Shown here in pieces: positions 34,577-47,300 of a stretch of 64,000 nt of DNA; position 1 is the first letter of the stretch; each line of letters begins with the position of its first letter. A program made the translations under genes and the position numbers. The stretch comes from Mercurialis annua. Its lineage: Eukaryota > Streptophyta > Magnoliopsida > Malpighiales > Euphorbiaceae. The stretch spans positions 9,558,001-9,622,000 of the forward strand of contig NC_065570.1 in NCBI RefSeq assembly GCF_937616625.2. The letters are read 5' to 3'. The notes beneath the pieces were generated by a model that searched no databases, was not told where the DNA came from, and was given only the letters and a program-made list of their open reading frames with translations.

Positions 34577-36676
34577 ATTAAGGAGAATTTAATTTAATTA
34601 TATCGGGAATTTAGAATAAATTTTAATAAGTTAGTTAGCGGGATTTGAGGATTTAACTTCAGAAATTAATATAAAATAATTTATAAATCCCGTAATGGAT
34701 TTTATTTCGCCAAAGTCCGCGAAATAATTTTGTAGTATTAGTGGTAAAAGTTTCGAGTCAATCGGAGACTGTTTAAAATTTGGACGCGGATAGGTTTTGG
34801 GCTAAATTGAAACTTTTGAAAAGTTTCAAGGACCAAAGTGCAAGTTAGCCATTATATAAATAAGATCAGAATGATGAAATGAAGGATCCAGAGCCTTCAG
34901 TTTCATTTCTTTTTCCTTCTTAACGATCAACGCCGTTTTCATCGTACGATCTCCGTTTCTCGTCCGTTTTCGACGTTTAATAACTCGAATCGATCGTATT
35001 TCAAAGGGCGATAAAGGTAAGCAAGTCGTTTCTCCGTTTATTTGAGTATATTTGGTGGTATATCGAGTTAAACGATAGGTTTTTATAGTATCGAATCGTT
35101 TAATCGTTTTAAACTCGTTTTCTATTGTTTTCGCGTGTTTCCGACTAGCTTGATTGATGTTTTGATGAATCTAATGGCTCGGGAATGTTTTAGCACGTCG
35201 ATAGGGCCGTTTTCAGCGGCCGGGGTCGTGCCCACGAAGGTGCACGACGTGCACAACATCAGTGCACGTCGTGCAGGGGCACGACGTGCACCAGTGAGGT
35301 GCACGACGTGCACTAGGGGGGTGCACGACGTGCACCACCCCTCTTTTGAAGAGAATGACCCTAAAAACCTAATTTGATGATTCCCCATCCCGATATCGTC
35401 TCCCGGACTCCGAAAATGCGAGATTCGGACGTAAAACGAGTAAATTATGACTAGTTGTTTGGGATAAGTTAGTTTATGGATATCAATTGGTTTCATTGAG
35501 AAAACCTATATTCTCTATTGAGAATTGAATTGAGAAGTATTAAGACTTGAGAGAAGAATGATTTGTTTATCGGAAAAGATTACGTTTGAAGCACGACGGC
35601 TTATGTTTTGTGTCTTGTCATGTCTCGAGTCTAGAGTCAATCTTAGAATAGGATTCTGATGTGAGTCAAATGTTTTGAAATTGTTTTAGATCCAGCAAGG
35701 CAAGAAGGAGCTGGACTAGGAGCTCGGGAAGCTTGACGTTTCTAAAGCCCCGACGTATTTTTGGATAAGCGTTTTCTGTGAGTTTATATGATTTGCTTTT
35801 AAAGTATTGATTTAAGCAATTATTTAATATTGCTTATTATTTGAACTGAATGTTTTATATGCGAAACTTTTATACGAATTGCATATGCTTGATTTGAAAC
35901 TAGTATTGATCCGATGGAACGTGCTACCTATTGGGCGACAATAGGGCTGTGTGATCACCAGTTTTGATATAACTCAGCTGGGAGCTGATGATGAATATGA
36001 AATATACGATTGGGTTATGATTTCGATACGAGAGTGAACTCGGCTACGGTGTAGCCTGGAAGTCCCCGTATCTAGTGGCTGGGCCACCAGCGAGTTGGAC
36101 TCGCAATTGATATTTATGATTGGGTTGATCGATCGATTATTAGCATGTTTGAGGATTAAGGTTTCAATCGGATCCTGTACTTGGCTGCATATGATTGAAT
36201 ATGATTTTATGTTTTATTTGAATACTTATTAGTAAATGTATGAACTCACTCAGTATATCCCAATATACTGACCCCTCACAGATTTCCTTTCAGGATAAAG
36301 ACGCTTTGAAGCAACGGACTTCTATCCTACTTCCAGAAGTCTGTATTTTTGAGTATGTAAAGAAACAGTACTTTACTCTTAGAGCTGCAGTAGATAAGTA
36401 TTTTGTTAGTCAGCTTGTATGTAAAGTTTTCTGTAAATATTACTTTAACGTTTTAAAGTTTTAAACGTTTTACGCTTGCTGTGTTAATTATGTTGTGACT
36501 GCCAGAGGATATGTGTGCCTGGCATGTGTGCTTCTGCATGACACGTGTTTACTTATGTCATGCATGACGTTATATTTCGCGAAAAATTATTTTACGTTTT
36601 TAGGCTTGCTACGGGTTTCGGAGCAACCACTCCCATTCCCTAGCGCCGGTCTCGGCCCTGATATTGGGTCGTGACA
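34511..36676 (+). repeat. 3' LTR of the plus-strand gypsy element (2166 bases)
   Basis: Starts TGTAATACCCC and ends GTGACA, followed by the target duplication ACCAT. The GTGCACGACGTGCAC array (35239-35337) has fewer units than the 5' LTR. Confidence 0.95.
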
Positions 36677-36681
36677 ACCAT

Positions 36682-37633
36682 TGCGTACCACATTGCTCTT
36701 TGCCAATAATTGAAGAAAGAACAAAAAACCCGTTTGTGTAACCCATGAAGTAATAAATACAACGTTTCAATATTGGCGGATGCCGATGAAGTTCACACCC
36801 GGCGATCTCACCCGCAGACTATAGTTCGCACCTGCAAACTCTGATTTGGGAAATGCCCCGACAATTCTTTTTGCTTAGATATCATCTTTTAATTGAACAA
36901 CATATAACACATTACATTTGTCTTGTAATCATCCATGCTTCGCATCCGTGAACTCCATGCTTCGCATACGTGAACTCCATGCTTCGCATACGTGAACTCC
37001 ATTTCTTCACGTCGGCAAATTAATTCGCTCCCACCATCGTAAAAGTTGGCACTCGCGAGCCATCTCAATCATTCTTTAGTCTGGAAAAGTTCGCACTCAC
37101 GAACTTACACCAGAACTTTTAAATTTCAAAATATGATTTTTGTTAGAGGAGTGATATAATCATAGCGTTTTATAATATTTATACACACTTAATATAAGAA
37201 TTAGAGCACTTCTTGTTGGTTTTCATTATCAAAAGGAGATATTAAATTGGTTAAAGGCAATATAAAGAAGCAAAATTCAAATTAGACAAAACATCACATA
37301 TAAATACATAAAAAACAACACATATCACGACGGAAACTCGTCGAAGCACACATCACTCATCCGAAACACACGTCAAGATAAGAGGCGTTATTTTGTATAT
37401 TTTTTTTGAATTAGGTTATAAATCAGGCCGAATCAAATATACATGATAAAAGACTATATTAAAATCCAAAATTTAAAAATAAAATAAAATATATAATATC
37501 AATAGATAAGATTTTAATAATTTTTGAATATATAACCATATAGGAGATTTAGATTAGATTTTGAAATTATGCTTTATTAAATATCTAAAAATTAGTATAT
37601 AATAATAAATTTAAGTTAAATTCATATTAATTT
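36682..37633. other. Unassigned sequence right of the gypsy element
   Basis: No gene seen. The first part, including the 22-base tandem repeat at 36933-36998, is not as AT-rich as the rest and could be the continuation of an old LTR interrupted by the gypsy insertion. From 37150 on it is plain AT-rich sequence. Confidence 0.35.
36933..36998 (+). repeat. 22-base unit repeated three times
   Basis: CCATGCTTCGCATACGTGAACT at 36955-36976 and 36977-36998; the first copy (36933-36954) differs by one base (ATCC for ATAC). A truncated fourth copy begins at 36999. Confidence 0.95.
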
Positions 37634-38045
37634 TAAGAGCAAATTACTCTAAGGTACCTCGCATTTGTCATAATTCACAGTTTGATACCTCTTGTTTGAA
37701 AATCAAACGATTTGGTACCTCAGTTTTGATTTTATAACTATAAGGTCCTTCCGTTAAATGTAGGTACTCAATCGTTAACGGAATGAAATGTGAGGTACCA
37801 AATCGTTTACAAATGAGGTACCTATCGTTTACATAATTGAAACTGAGGTACCAAATCGTTTGTATAATTGAAATTGAGATACCAAATCGTTTGAAAGTAA
37901 ATTTCAAATTATTAACGGAACTAACAGAAGGACCTTATAGTTTACAAAATCAAAACTGAGGTACCAAATCGTTTGATTTTCAAAAAAGGGGTACCAAATT
38001 GTGAATTATGATAAATGTAAGGTACCTTAAAGTAATTTGCTCTAA
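37634..38045. mobile_element. PIF/Harbinger-type MITE with very long inverted repeats, TSD TAA
   Basis: The element is 37637-38042 (406 bases). The ends GAGCAAATTACTCTAAGG and the inverted complement of TTAAAGTAATTTGCTC are flanked by TAA at 37634-37636 and 38043-38045. Most of the element folds on itself; the repeated word GGTACCAAATCGTTT appears in both orientations. It lies about 270 bases upstream of the MEE22-like gene's ATG. A diverged relative is at 58173-58568. Confidence 0.88.
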
Positions 38046-38316
38046 TTTTAAACTTATTATTGCTAATCGCCTCCTACCTAAACCTTCGTTACAGACTAGT
38101 AGTAAACTACAGGGTTTATGAGTTAGAAAAAAAAAATTAGGGCTTGTCTGTCAGTTACATTCATCAAGATTATCAAGTCGCCTAAATCAAAGATGGCGCT
38201 AAAGATTAATCCATAGCATCATACAAGTTAATTTCTTTTCTTTTTTAATTTCTCCGATTAAGATTCTGTAAATTTACAAATACCTAATTGTTTTCGTTTC
38301 TCTGTGTGGTTTAGCA

Positions 38317-41300
38317 ATGGCGGACGGTGTTTCGGTCAAGCAGTCGGCTCCTCCTGCTGCAAATAATCAATGCTGTAAAGCGGTACGCCATGTTTGAAAT
38401 TCTTTTTAAATTTCGATTTGAAAATTTGTAAATTTGAACATATTTGTTAAATTTTTGAACAGTGGAGAAAGAAATGTTTGAAGCTAGAAGCTGGAAGGAA
38501 ACATTTAAAAGAAGCTGTGCAGATTCTTTATGAACAAGTCGATAAGATTCAAGCCGAGAAGCTTGCTATCAAGAAAGGTGAAATTAAATGTTATTTTTTT
38601 TTTGCATTATTGGACGTGTTAAATAGATAACACCGTCGTTGGATTTTAAACATTAGAAAGTTGTAAAAATCACTTTAATTTGTTAAATCATATATTTAGA
38701 TATATAGGCCTGCACGAGTTTAGATTAGTGGTCTAAGCCTCAACCATTTAATCACGGGTTCAAACCCGGCTACGCCCTTTCTAATAAATGAAGTGGTTGA
38801 GATTAGGCTGCCGGCCTTTATAGGCCGGAATTGCCAGGTATGTGGGTTTACCTGGCGGGCGGTCCACATCCCGGGGTTTGACAGTGATCCTGGGCTTTGT
38901 CTCGGGGAGTGAGTCCTCGTCCCAAAAAAATATATATTTAGATATCATGTATTTGGATACTATTTCTGCTTATGCTTTTGTTGCGATGAAGTCGGAATTA
39001 ACTTTTTAAGGAATTAACTCCTAATACTGTAAGTTTGCTAGAAAGAGAACCGCTTTTCCATTAGAAGCACCTAATGGTATTTGAAAATATGACATGTATA
39101 TGTTTTAATATTCTTTTATACCTCTTGATAGTGTATAATGTTTCACTGTTTTTTTGCAGCATGTGAGGAAGAACAGGCACAAGCAGCAACTGTGAAAGAG
39201 AAAGACTTGGCAGCCAGAGTTGCTTTAGAGAGTGAGGTTTGTTCTTTAAAGTCAGAGGTATCTTCTTTAAAACAGACATGCAATACTGATGTGGTAGATA
39301 ACAAGGGGGAATTGAAGCTTCTGAAGGATAATGTTTCTAAAGCAGAAAAGGAAATTGTGCGGCTTAAAGCACTTGTTGAGAAGGAGAAAACAAGAGCTGA
39401 TTCTGAAAAAAAGAGTGCCGAGGCACAGAAAAAAAGTGCTTCTGAAGCTTGGAAACTTATGAAAGCTGAAAAGATCAAGGCTGATGAAGAGAGGAAGCTT
39501 GCTTTTACTCAAGAGAAGAAGGCTGAAGAATATCGTTTGCAGTTGGAGGCATGTAGGAAAGAAGCTGAGGAAGCCAAGTCAAAGTTGGTTTTTGAGGCAA
39601 ATAAGTTTGAAGAGGCAGGCAAAACGTTAGAAGCAGAAAAGCATAAAGTGATCAAAGAGAGGAAAAGTGATGATTCAGAGATGGCTAAAATAGAGGAGCA
39701 AAAGAGGCTCGTGGAAGCAAATGAGAAGAAATTCATGGAAGAAAAAAGCCGTGCTGATAATCTTTCTCAGCAGCTGGAGGAGGCTAGGCAAAAGATTGAG
39801 GATTTACAGAAGGATATAAATAACATTATTCCCTCCAGGAATTTGGATTCTGAATATCCATGTGATCAAAGTAAGGCTCACACCATGAATACAAAAATCT
39901 CCTTCGTACCCCAAAAAGAAAATTTAGATGTTCAAGATAAGATGAGGGAGGTAAAGTTTTTCCAAGATTGTATTTCTGAAGGGGAAAAGCAAATCAGTTA
40001 TCTCAAAGTGCTTCTTGAGAAAGAGAAAGAAAAGGCAGATCATATAAAGAAAAATGCTGAAGAAGAGAAGAAGAGTTCTGCTGAAGCATGGACATTTGTA
40101 AAAGTGGAAAAGGAGAAGGTTGATGAAGAAAAGAAGAATGTTGATATTGAACGGAAGAAGGCTGATAACTATCGCATTCAGTTGGAGGCATTGAGGAAAG
40201 ATGCTAATGCAACAAAAGCAAAGCTAAAATCTGAGATATTACAGCTTAAAAAGGCAATTAAAGAATTGGAAAAGGAAAAGCGTAAGATACATGAGGAAGT
40301 AATGAAAAGGTTTGAGGATGCAAAACAGAACGCAATGGTAGAGAAAAAAGCTACAGAAATAAGACTGGTTGAAGCAGAAGAGCAACGGAAGCTTGTGGAA
40401 GAGAACAGGAAGATGGCATTGGAAGAAAAATCGCGTGCTGATCAGCTGTCTTGTCAGCTTGAGGAAAGCAGACATAAAGTTGAGGATCTGCAGAAGCAAA
40501 TCCAAGAAATTTTGTCTTCTAGAAAACCAGTTGAGGCTTCTACTATTTTACCGAGGAAAGGCAGGAATGCAGAAACCAGAAACTTGAAGCTTTTAGAGAA
40601 ACAGTTGAAGCTTGAAAAGATGCGTCTAAATTATGCCAAGCAAGTAGCAAACTTGGAAAAGAACCGCAATAGCATTCTACAAAAAGAACTGGCTCATATT
40701 AATATGGATTCAGTTCAAATTTCGCGACGTCTGGGTGCCCTGGATAAATGGTTTAAATGTAGAGAGGATTTAGAAAAGGTTAGCATACTTAATTGCATTA
40801 TCTGTGACACTTTTTTTTTCTTCCCCAGTTCGGAATTATCTTATTTTCTTTCTTAATGGTGGCCGTGGAATTCATTTAAGAATAGCATACAGGTTTTGGC
40901 TTTTGTTACTGTGCTTTGCTGGTGGTTGGTTTTTCTCAGAAGCTTGTTTACCTGGTGGCTCTTTTTTGAAATGATCTGGTGCGTAGAGCATATAATTTGC
41001 TCTTAGTAGTTCTTCTCTTCCTATGAATATTTTCAGGATTCTTTGCAGTCAAAATGTGTCTATTGCAATTGTGGTTTGAAAATCCCTCTTCACCCTATGG
41101 ATGAGTAGCACAAGCTCTCCTCTCTTTATTTTGCTCAGTCTCTCTTCCCCCCCTTCATTTTCATGATTTCTTTTGCTGGAAAATGCCTTCTGGATCATAT
41201 AGTAAATACCTTCCCCTGTTCCCCTTCATTTTCATGATTTCTTCGGCTGATATGCCTTCTGGATCACATATTAAAAGTACCTCCCCTCTTTCATGTTAAA

Positions 41301-44300
41301 GCATCTGTACAATCATCTACCGTTTTTGATTTATATTGTTGCACATTTTAATAAAATATCTATCACGCCAAAGTTATGGAAGTTCCTGGATTATGTGAAA
41401 TAAGAGTAGTACCAAAGGCACCTTATGATTTCATAATAAAAAATGGAAAATTGGTGTATATAGAGATGCAACTCATTCATTTGATGTTGTATCTTCAGCT
41501 GGTAGACATAATAGGATGTTGTACCCCGCATAGCCTTTTGAATCTTTTATCTACCTTCTGCTATTTTTGGTTCCACATTGCAATGTCGGCATTTTATGCT
41601 GTGTGGTTCAACTTGCATGCGATAATAATTTTATGCTCTGCTGGTTACATATAGGAACTTCAATCTTAGATTGTCATTTCATCTCTTGACTTTAATAGTT
41701 CTCATAGTTGTCTTTTCTACATCATCCAAATTTTCCCGACTTCTTTTTAGCTAACCGGTGTTTTGATGCACTTTACAGGCGGAAAACATGAGAAGTTCAA
41801 AGTTGAAGAGGAAATTCTCTGATTTAGAACCATTTCCTATGTATGCTCAGACTGAAAAAAAACTTGTCAAGTCTAGTTGCTTGGCTATGGCTGGCTTTGA
41901 CCCTATCAGGGAAAGTACTGTGTTGCAATTCCCTTTATCTGGAGGGAATTGTACTGCATCTATTTCAGGTATTGATTCTAAATTGGAGCCTCTGCATGGA
42001 GGCTCTTCTCAAAAATTGTTACAGAATTCTGCAATGAATTCCAGTTCAGCATCATTTTCTGATGGTCAGTTGGCCGGCTCACAGGAAAGGGGTGCTTTTG
42101 TTTCCATAACACCAGAGAAATGCGTACAGGAAAATGACGGACAAACAACTTCTTGCATGTCTGGTGAAGTGACCAAAACACAGGGCAATGGGAATCTTGC
42201 TGTCGTGGCTGAAAATAGTGTTAAAAGTCCTCAAAGAATTTATGCTCTTGGAAAAATTAATGGACGTGCAAGAAAGTTTAATAGTGCTCTCAGTGCAATT
42301 GAATCTGTTGAAATTTTGTGTTCAGAGGGTAAGAAGTTGCATATGCAGATGGAAGAGAAACTTTATCTCTTGCATGGCATGATAAACGGGGAAACAAACA
42401 AACAGGTAGAGGAACCAAAATATGTGGAAGTATGTGTGCACGATGATGTATATAACAAATTTGAGAAGGGTCAGAAGACACGGAAGGGTTCTTGTGATGA
42501 GAGGTCAAGAACACAGCAATTATGCACCATTAATGAGCAGGAAAAGATTACACAAACGGGAAATCATATCAATGGTGATGTAAATGTGTGCAGACTCGGC
42601 TCATCTTCTACCATATCTTCCTTGGGAATCCCACAGGAATGCGTCAAGGGATTAAATGATTCTCCAGGAAATGATCTTGAAACTTTGAAAATTGTTGAGC
42701 ATATAGAAAATGGGGATTATATGAAATTGTTAGACCTGGATAATATTGCAGATGAGGAATGTTATAGAAGAGCAGTGAAAATGCCCTTGTCCCCTACTCT
42801 TCCTGATATTGAAATTTCTGATATTGAGATGTTTGATATCAGGAAGTCAAAAGTAGTTAGTAGCTTCAATGGAGGAATGTCATACGAGAGGGATGTTGTG
42901 GTCCCTTCTTACAGTTTTGATGTTGGAATTAGTTCCAACAACATGAGATGCAATGCCTCAAGAACTCCCTTTATTGAACTACTGCATGAGGATGAAGGAC
43001 TTGTTGACTCACTTCATATGTTAGGGAATGGAAATGGCTACTTCACCGTTGACACTGAAAGAATTTCTGAAAGACAGCCTAGGGACCCTGAAGTTGTTGA
43101 AATGCTAAAAACATCAAGTTCTGGTATTGAAGGCCTGAAGTCCTTAAACATTAAATCTGGAAGCGAACTTGGCTGTGTACAGGACAGTATTCCTGCATTC
43201 TGTGTGGTGTTTTCTAATGTTACTGACTGTACGACTGTTTCTAGAATATTTTGTGCCACAAGAACCTGTGCGATCCGATACTCTTTAGATAGTGAAAGAG
43301 AATGCACGGTGCAAAAGATCTTGCATGCTCTTAAAATGGAAGAGAAACTTTTACCCAAGTAAGTAATGATCCCCATATACTTGAAAAGGTGTTTATGATA
43401 TATCAACCATTTACAAACTTTAAGGATTTTTTTTTTCTTAAAAACTGATAGTTGTATATTTCAAGGGAAGTACATTTCTTTAGTCCACAAATAGTGGGTT
43501 ATTAGCCAAAATGGTACCTAACCTTTGTACCTTATATCAAAATGGTACCTAACCTTTGTACCTTGTATCAAAATGGTACCCATAGATTGACACATTAGGT
43601 TGACCATAACTTCTATTATTGCGTTTGCACTTATTAGTTTATTTGATTTGTCATTTGATGTGAAAACAAATAAAACAAAAAATTTATTTCGGGTGCCACA
43701 TCATTAAAAGTGGCCAGATTTTATAAAAAAACTGATCTAAAACAAATAATATAAGTTATGGTACCAAAAAGATACAAATTAAAGGTTGGGTACCATTTTG
43801 ATACAAGTTATTAAGGTTGGGTACTATTTTGGCTATTACCCACAAATAGTTTTGAAATTGGTTTTCTGTGTTTCCAAGGATGAAACTCAGCTTTTCTTTT
43901 ACTTGTTACAGGGAGAAGGCCTGTGTTTTTTTCACATTGTTGCTGCTTAATTTTTCTTGGTGTACTTCGTTGAGATCTGAAAGATCTGCAGATAAGGGTT
44001 TTTTTCTTTGCCTAGATTCCTATGGTCGCCAATTTAGTGCAGGTATGTCAATGTGGTACATGATCAAGCGTTCTGTCTTCTTAAAGGAGTTCTATCTTTT
44101 CCTTACAGTTTTTATCTTCTAATTGTCCTTGTTTTGGTCTTTTTATTAAACTTATTATCTTTTCTATATCTTTAGTGGCGTCTGATGTTGAGGCGAGGAG
44201 TTTGCTGGCACACTTCTGTTCTTGGGATGAAGTGGTTGGTCTCATTGAAGACTTTCTCATTAATGGACGATTGATGGTGCACACAGATGCATCTTCTGAA

Positions 44301-47300
44301 ACATTGAATGGATGCGATTTAAGGATGAATATCAGCATAGAGGGTATGCACATTAATTTATCCTCTAAACCAGCTTCAGCTGACCAATTGGTGGCGGGGA
44401 GCACCATATTAGCATCAGTATGTTCAGCAATAGACCACATTGAGTTTCTCTGTGAGGCTTCTTACAATCTATTGCGGTGTTGTAAATATGATGCGGCTGT
44501 TTTATTAACCATACTTCATGTTTTTTCTTACCTGGGTGGCGATAAATTTTTCTCTTTGAAGGAACACGGTTTGATAATGACTGTGTTGAAATCAATAGTA
44601 GTTCTTCTCGAGGGGGAGAACTCATCTGATACTTCAGATTCTTGTCTTTCACCTTCTCATGAGGTTAGAAGTAAGCTCCACCTGTCCGCTGAATGCCCGT
44701 TTGGTACAGAGTCGGTGGATATGGTTATATCATTGCTCTTGGAAAAGCTTCATAGTCATGCATTTTCAGTAATCATGCACCCACATCTGACGGAATCAAT
44801 TAATTCATCAAATTTCCATGTCCTCCGACATGAGGATAATGCTAGTCAGAGTTCAAGTCATGAACAAATATTTGGAGCACATGGTGTGTACTCTGGTGGT
44901 TTAGATAAGTGTTCAGTGTCCTCTACTCATGCAAACTCTGGAACTTCATTTGACCTCAATGATGTCCTGTCGTTGGTGGAACTGGTTGCTGGTTACACGG
45001 TATGCGACTCAATTTGATTAATTGATTTTTTATTTTTTACTTTTCTTAATGATATTATTATAATTCTCTCATAGTTCTTGAATGTGCTTATGGCCCTGGA
45101 AATGATTTTTAGCTGTTTTTCTTATGGGTTTAATATGATATATGATCCTACACCTTCAGTAGTCAAGTTTGTTGGTAAATCTTTTACTGTCATAGATAAC
45201 CAAAGATTTATGCAGTTGTTGTTTTACTATGTTTACGATTTAATGATTCAGCAATCAATGGCTCTGTTAACATGGTCTATGTTTTGAGGTTCACATTTAA
45301 TATGCTAACGGAATACTTTAGTTTCAAGAACCTTGGTAGTCGGTTGGGTTTGTCAGATGTAGTTCTCTTCTATTAAGAAATTTGATTATTTACTCTAAAA
45401 GGGCTAGGTTCAAGGTTCAAGGTAGATACATTGTTTTGAAGTTTGAAGTAAGGTTGTATGATTGGCATAAAATCTTGTCATGAAGAAGCTAACCAGTTCA
45501 AACTTCAATGTAATATCTTTGCTAGTGTTTGTACCAGACTTTAAGGAATTGCTTTCATTTATTTCTGCAAAGTGGAACAAAGAAGCCTATAAAATTGTAT
45601 TTTCTTTTGTATTTTTCTTGTTCACTTGTGGCTTAAGCCTTAAGCTGACAATTTGTATTTTTCTGTCGTTTACTAGAGCTGGGACTGGATATGTGGCAAA
45701 GTTATACCGGTGTTACTGGAATTTCTGGGAAGATCTTTACCAGAAGACTTTGCTGTTGCTGTTGTTCTTCTTATAGGTCAGATTGGGAGGTATGTGTTTC
45801 CATGATCAATTGTATGCGATGCTTAATGTGTTTGATTTTTGCGAGTTCGTTCTTTGTTTTGTCTCTTGAGATTATCTTTGTTCTATTCTTTTGGAGCTTA
45901 ATTTTTTATGTTCTTATCTTATCTGTTGCATATGCATTCATCTATTTTTCTTACTTGTCCTACAGTTCCTATGATATTCCTTTATCAATAAAACCATTGA
46001 AACAAAGTGGTGAATGCTTGGTGAAGTGAATCTTAAGAACATCAACTTTTCCTATGTAATTTTGGTGATATGTAGATGTTGTAGCAATAGTATTGGTGAA
46101 ACCCTCAAATCCATAACTGAATTGGCGAAATTTTCCCAAGTTAATAAAGAATCTATAGAATTATATCATAAAGACATTGTTGATCGCAACAAGTAACATT
46201 TTTTATCTTCAAAGTCATGGAAATAAACCTCATTTGCATAATTTACGTAACGAAATTACTTATCTGACATGTGCAGTATATGGAAGAACTTAGTGCCATA
46301 GTGGAAATTACACTGCAACACGTTTAGAGTTTCCTTGTGCATCAAAATCATTTTGGTATTAGATTTTAATTTATGTTTTTGGACAAGTGAGTCCAAGGGC
46401 TAACCTTGTTGGTGGGCTAGGTGGGAAATTATAAATCCAAGTGTCATGTATGTAAGTTTTAAACTAGTAGAAAATGAGGAAAAACAACAACTATGGCTTT
46501 GATGTTATCTGGTGGTGCATATAATTGTGAATGAGTGATCTTGAAAGTCTGATGATCTCTTGTGATGATTTTGATGTAAAGTATTACTCCATGTGTCTAC
46601 AAAAGATAGGATTATTTGACTTACACTCTTATTAAGAAAGTTTATTTAGATAAAATTAAACTAACTAGTAACTACCTATAATACCCTTATTAATTAATTA
46701 ATGCATTTTCATTTTTCCAATGCATTTTTACTATATAGTAATTCAAAATGATTCATAAAATATATGTAAAATTATAAATATAATTAGTTATTATAAAGCC
46801 ATAATCGATTTAATTTAGTTAACTATTTCAATTCAGGGTGTTTTAGATATTAGTGATCTAGTTAACCAATTTCTAAAAATAGAAATAAGCCTATAAACTT
46901 ATTTATTTTTAATATACTTATTCTAATTTATATTAGTTTATATTATATATGAATTTCGAATTCTATTCTAAATTCAAATAGAATTCGAATTTAGAATAAT
47001 ATAATTGTTTGAATAACTATTAATTAGATAATAATATTCTTTCTAAGTTATAACATTAACTGGGACACTTAAAATAAAAATCAGCCTATCTTTTGTGGAT
47101 GGATTGGAGGGTGTATGATTTTAGAGGAGCAAAAGCCTATCAGATTTATGGTTGCTTATGGAGCTGTGGAAAAAAGAAAAATATTAGAAGGTGAGTTATA
47201 AAGTCGTAGGTAATGTGCTATCTTATTTTGGAGATTACTTCAGTTTTTGGCTTCCATTTTTGGGTGGAAGTGACACAAGTAAGGGGTCATAATCTTTGAT

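Larger units (their letters stand above)
27202..36681 (+). mobile_element. Complete Ty3/gypsy chromovirus (Tekay-like), plus strand, 5-base TSD
   Basis: The element is 27207-36676 (9470 bases), flanked by ACCAT at 27202-27206 and 36677-36681. Order: 5' LTR (27207-29413), initiator-methionine primer site, gag-protease, RT, RNase H, integrase, chromodomain, polypurine tract, 3' LTR (34511-36676). It is the same family as the minus-strand insertion; most of pol matches residue for residue. The two LTRs differ at roughly 15 positions by eye plus a 41-base repeat-copy difference, so it is young. Two nonsense codons and damaged gag and protease motifs make it non-autonomous. Confidence 0.95.

Noticed and set aside
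35239..35337. Regularly spaced repeats that could suggest a CRISPR-like array
   Set aside because: They lie in a plant LTR, have variable short spacers made of the same words, and no cas genes exist in the window.
36933..36998. 22-base repeats as a possible satellite or centromeric array
   Set aside because: Only three copies; a local slippage product.
41376..41654. 92-residue ORF in intron 3 of the MEE22-like gene
   Set aside because: No splice sites join it in frame to its neighbours, and exons 3 and 4 join perfectly without it.
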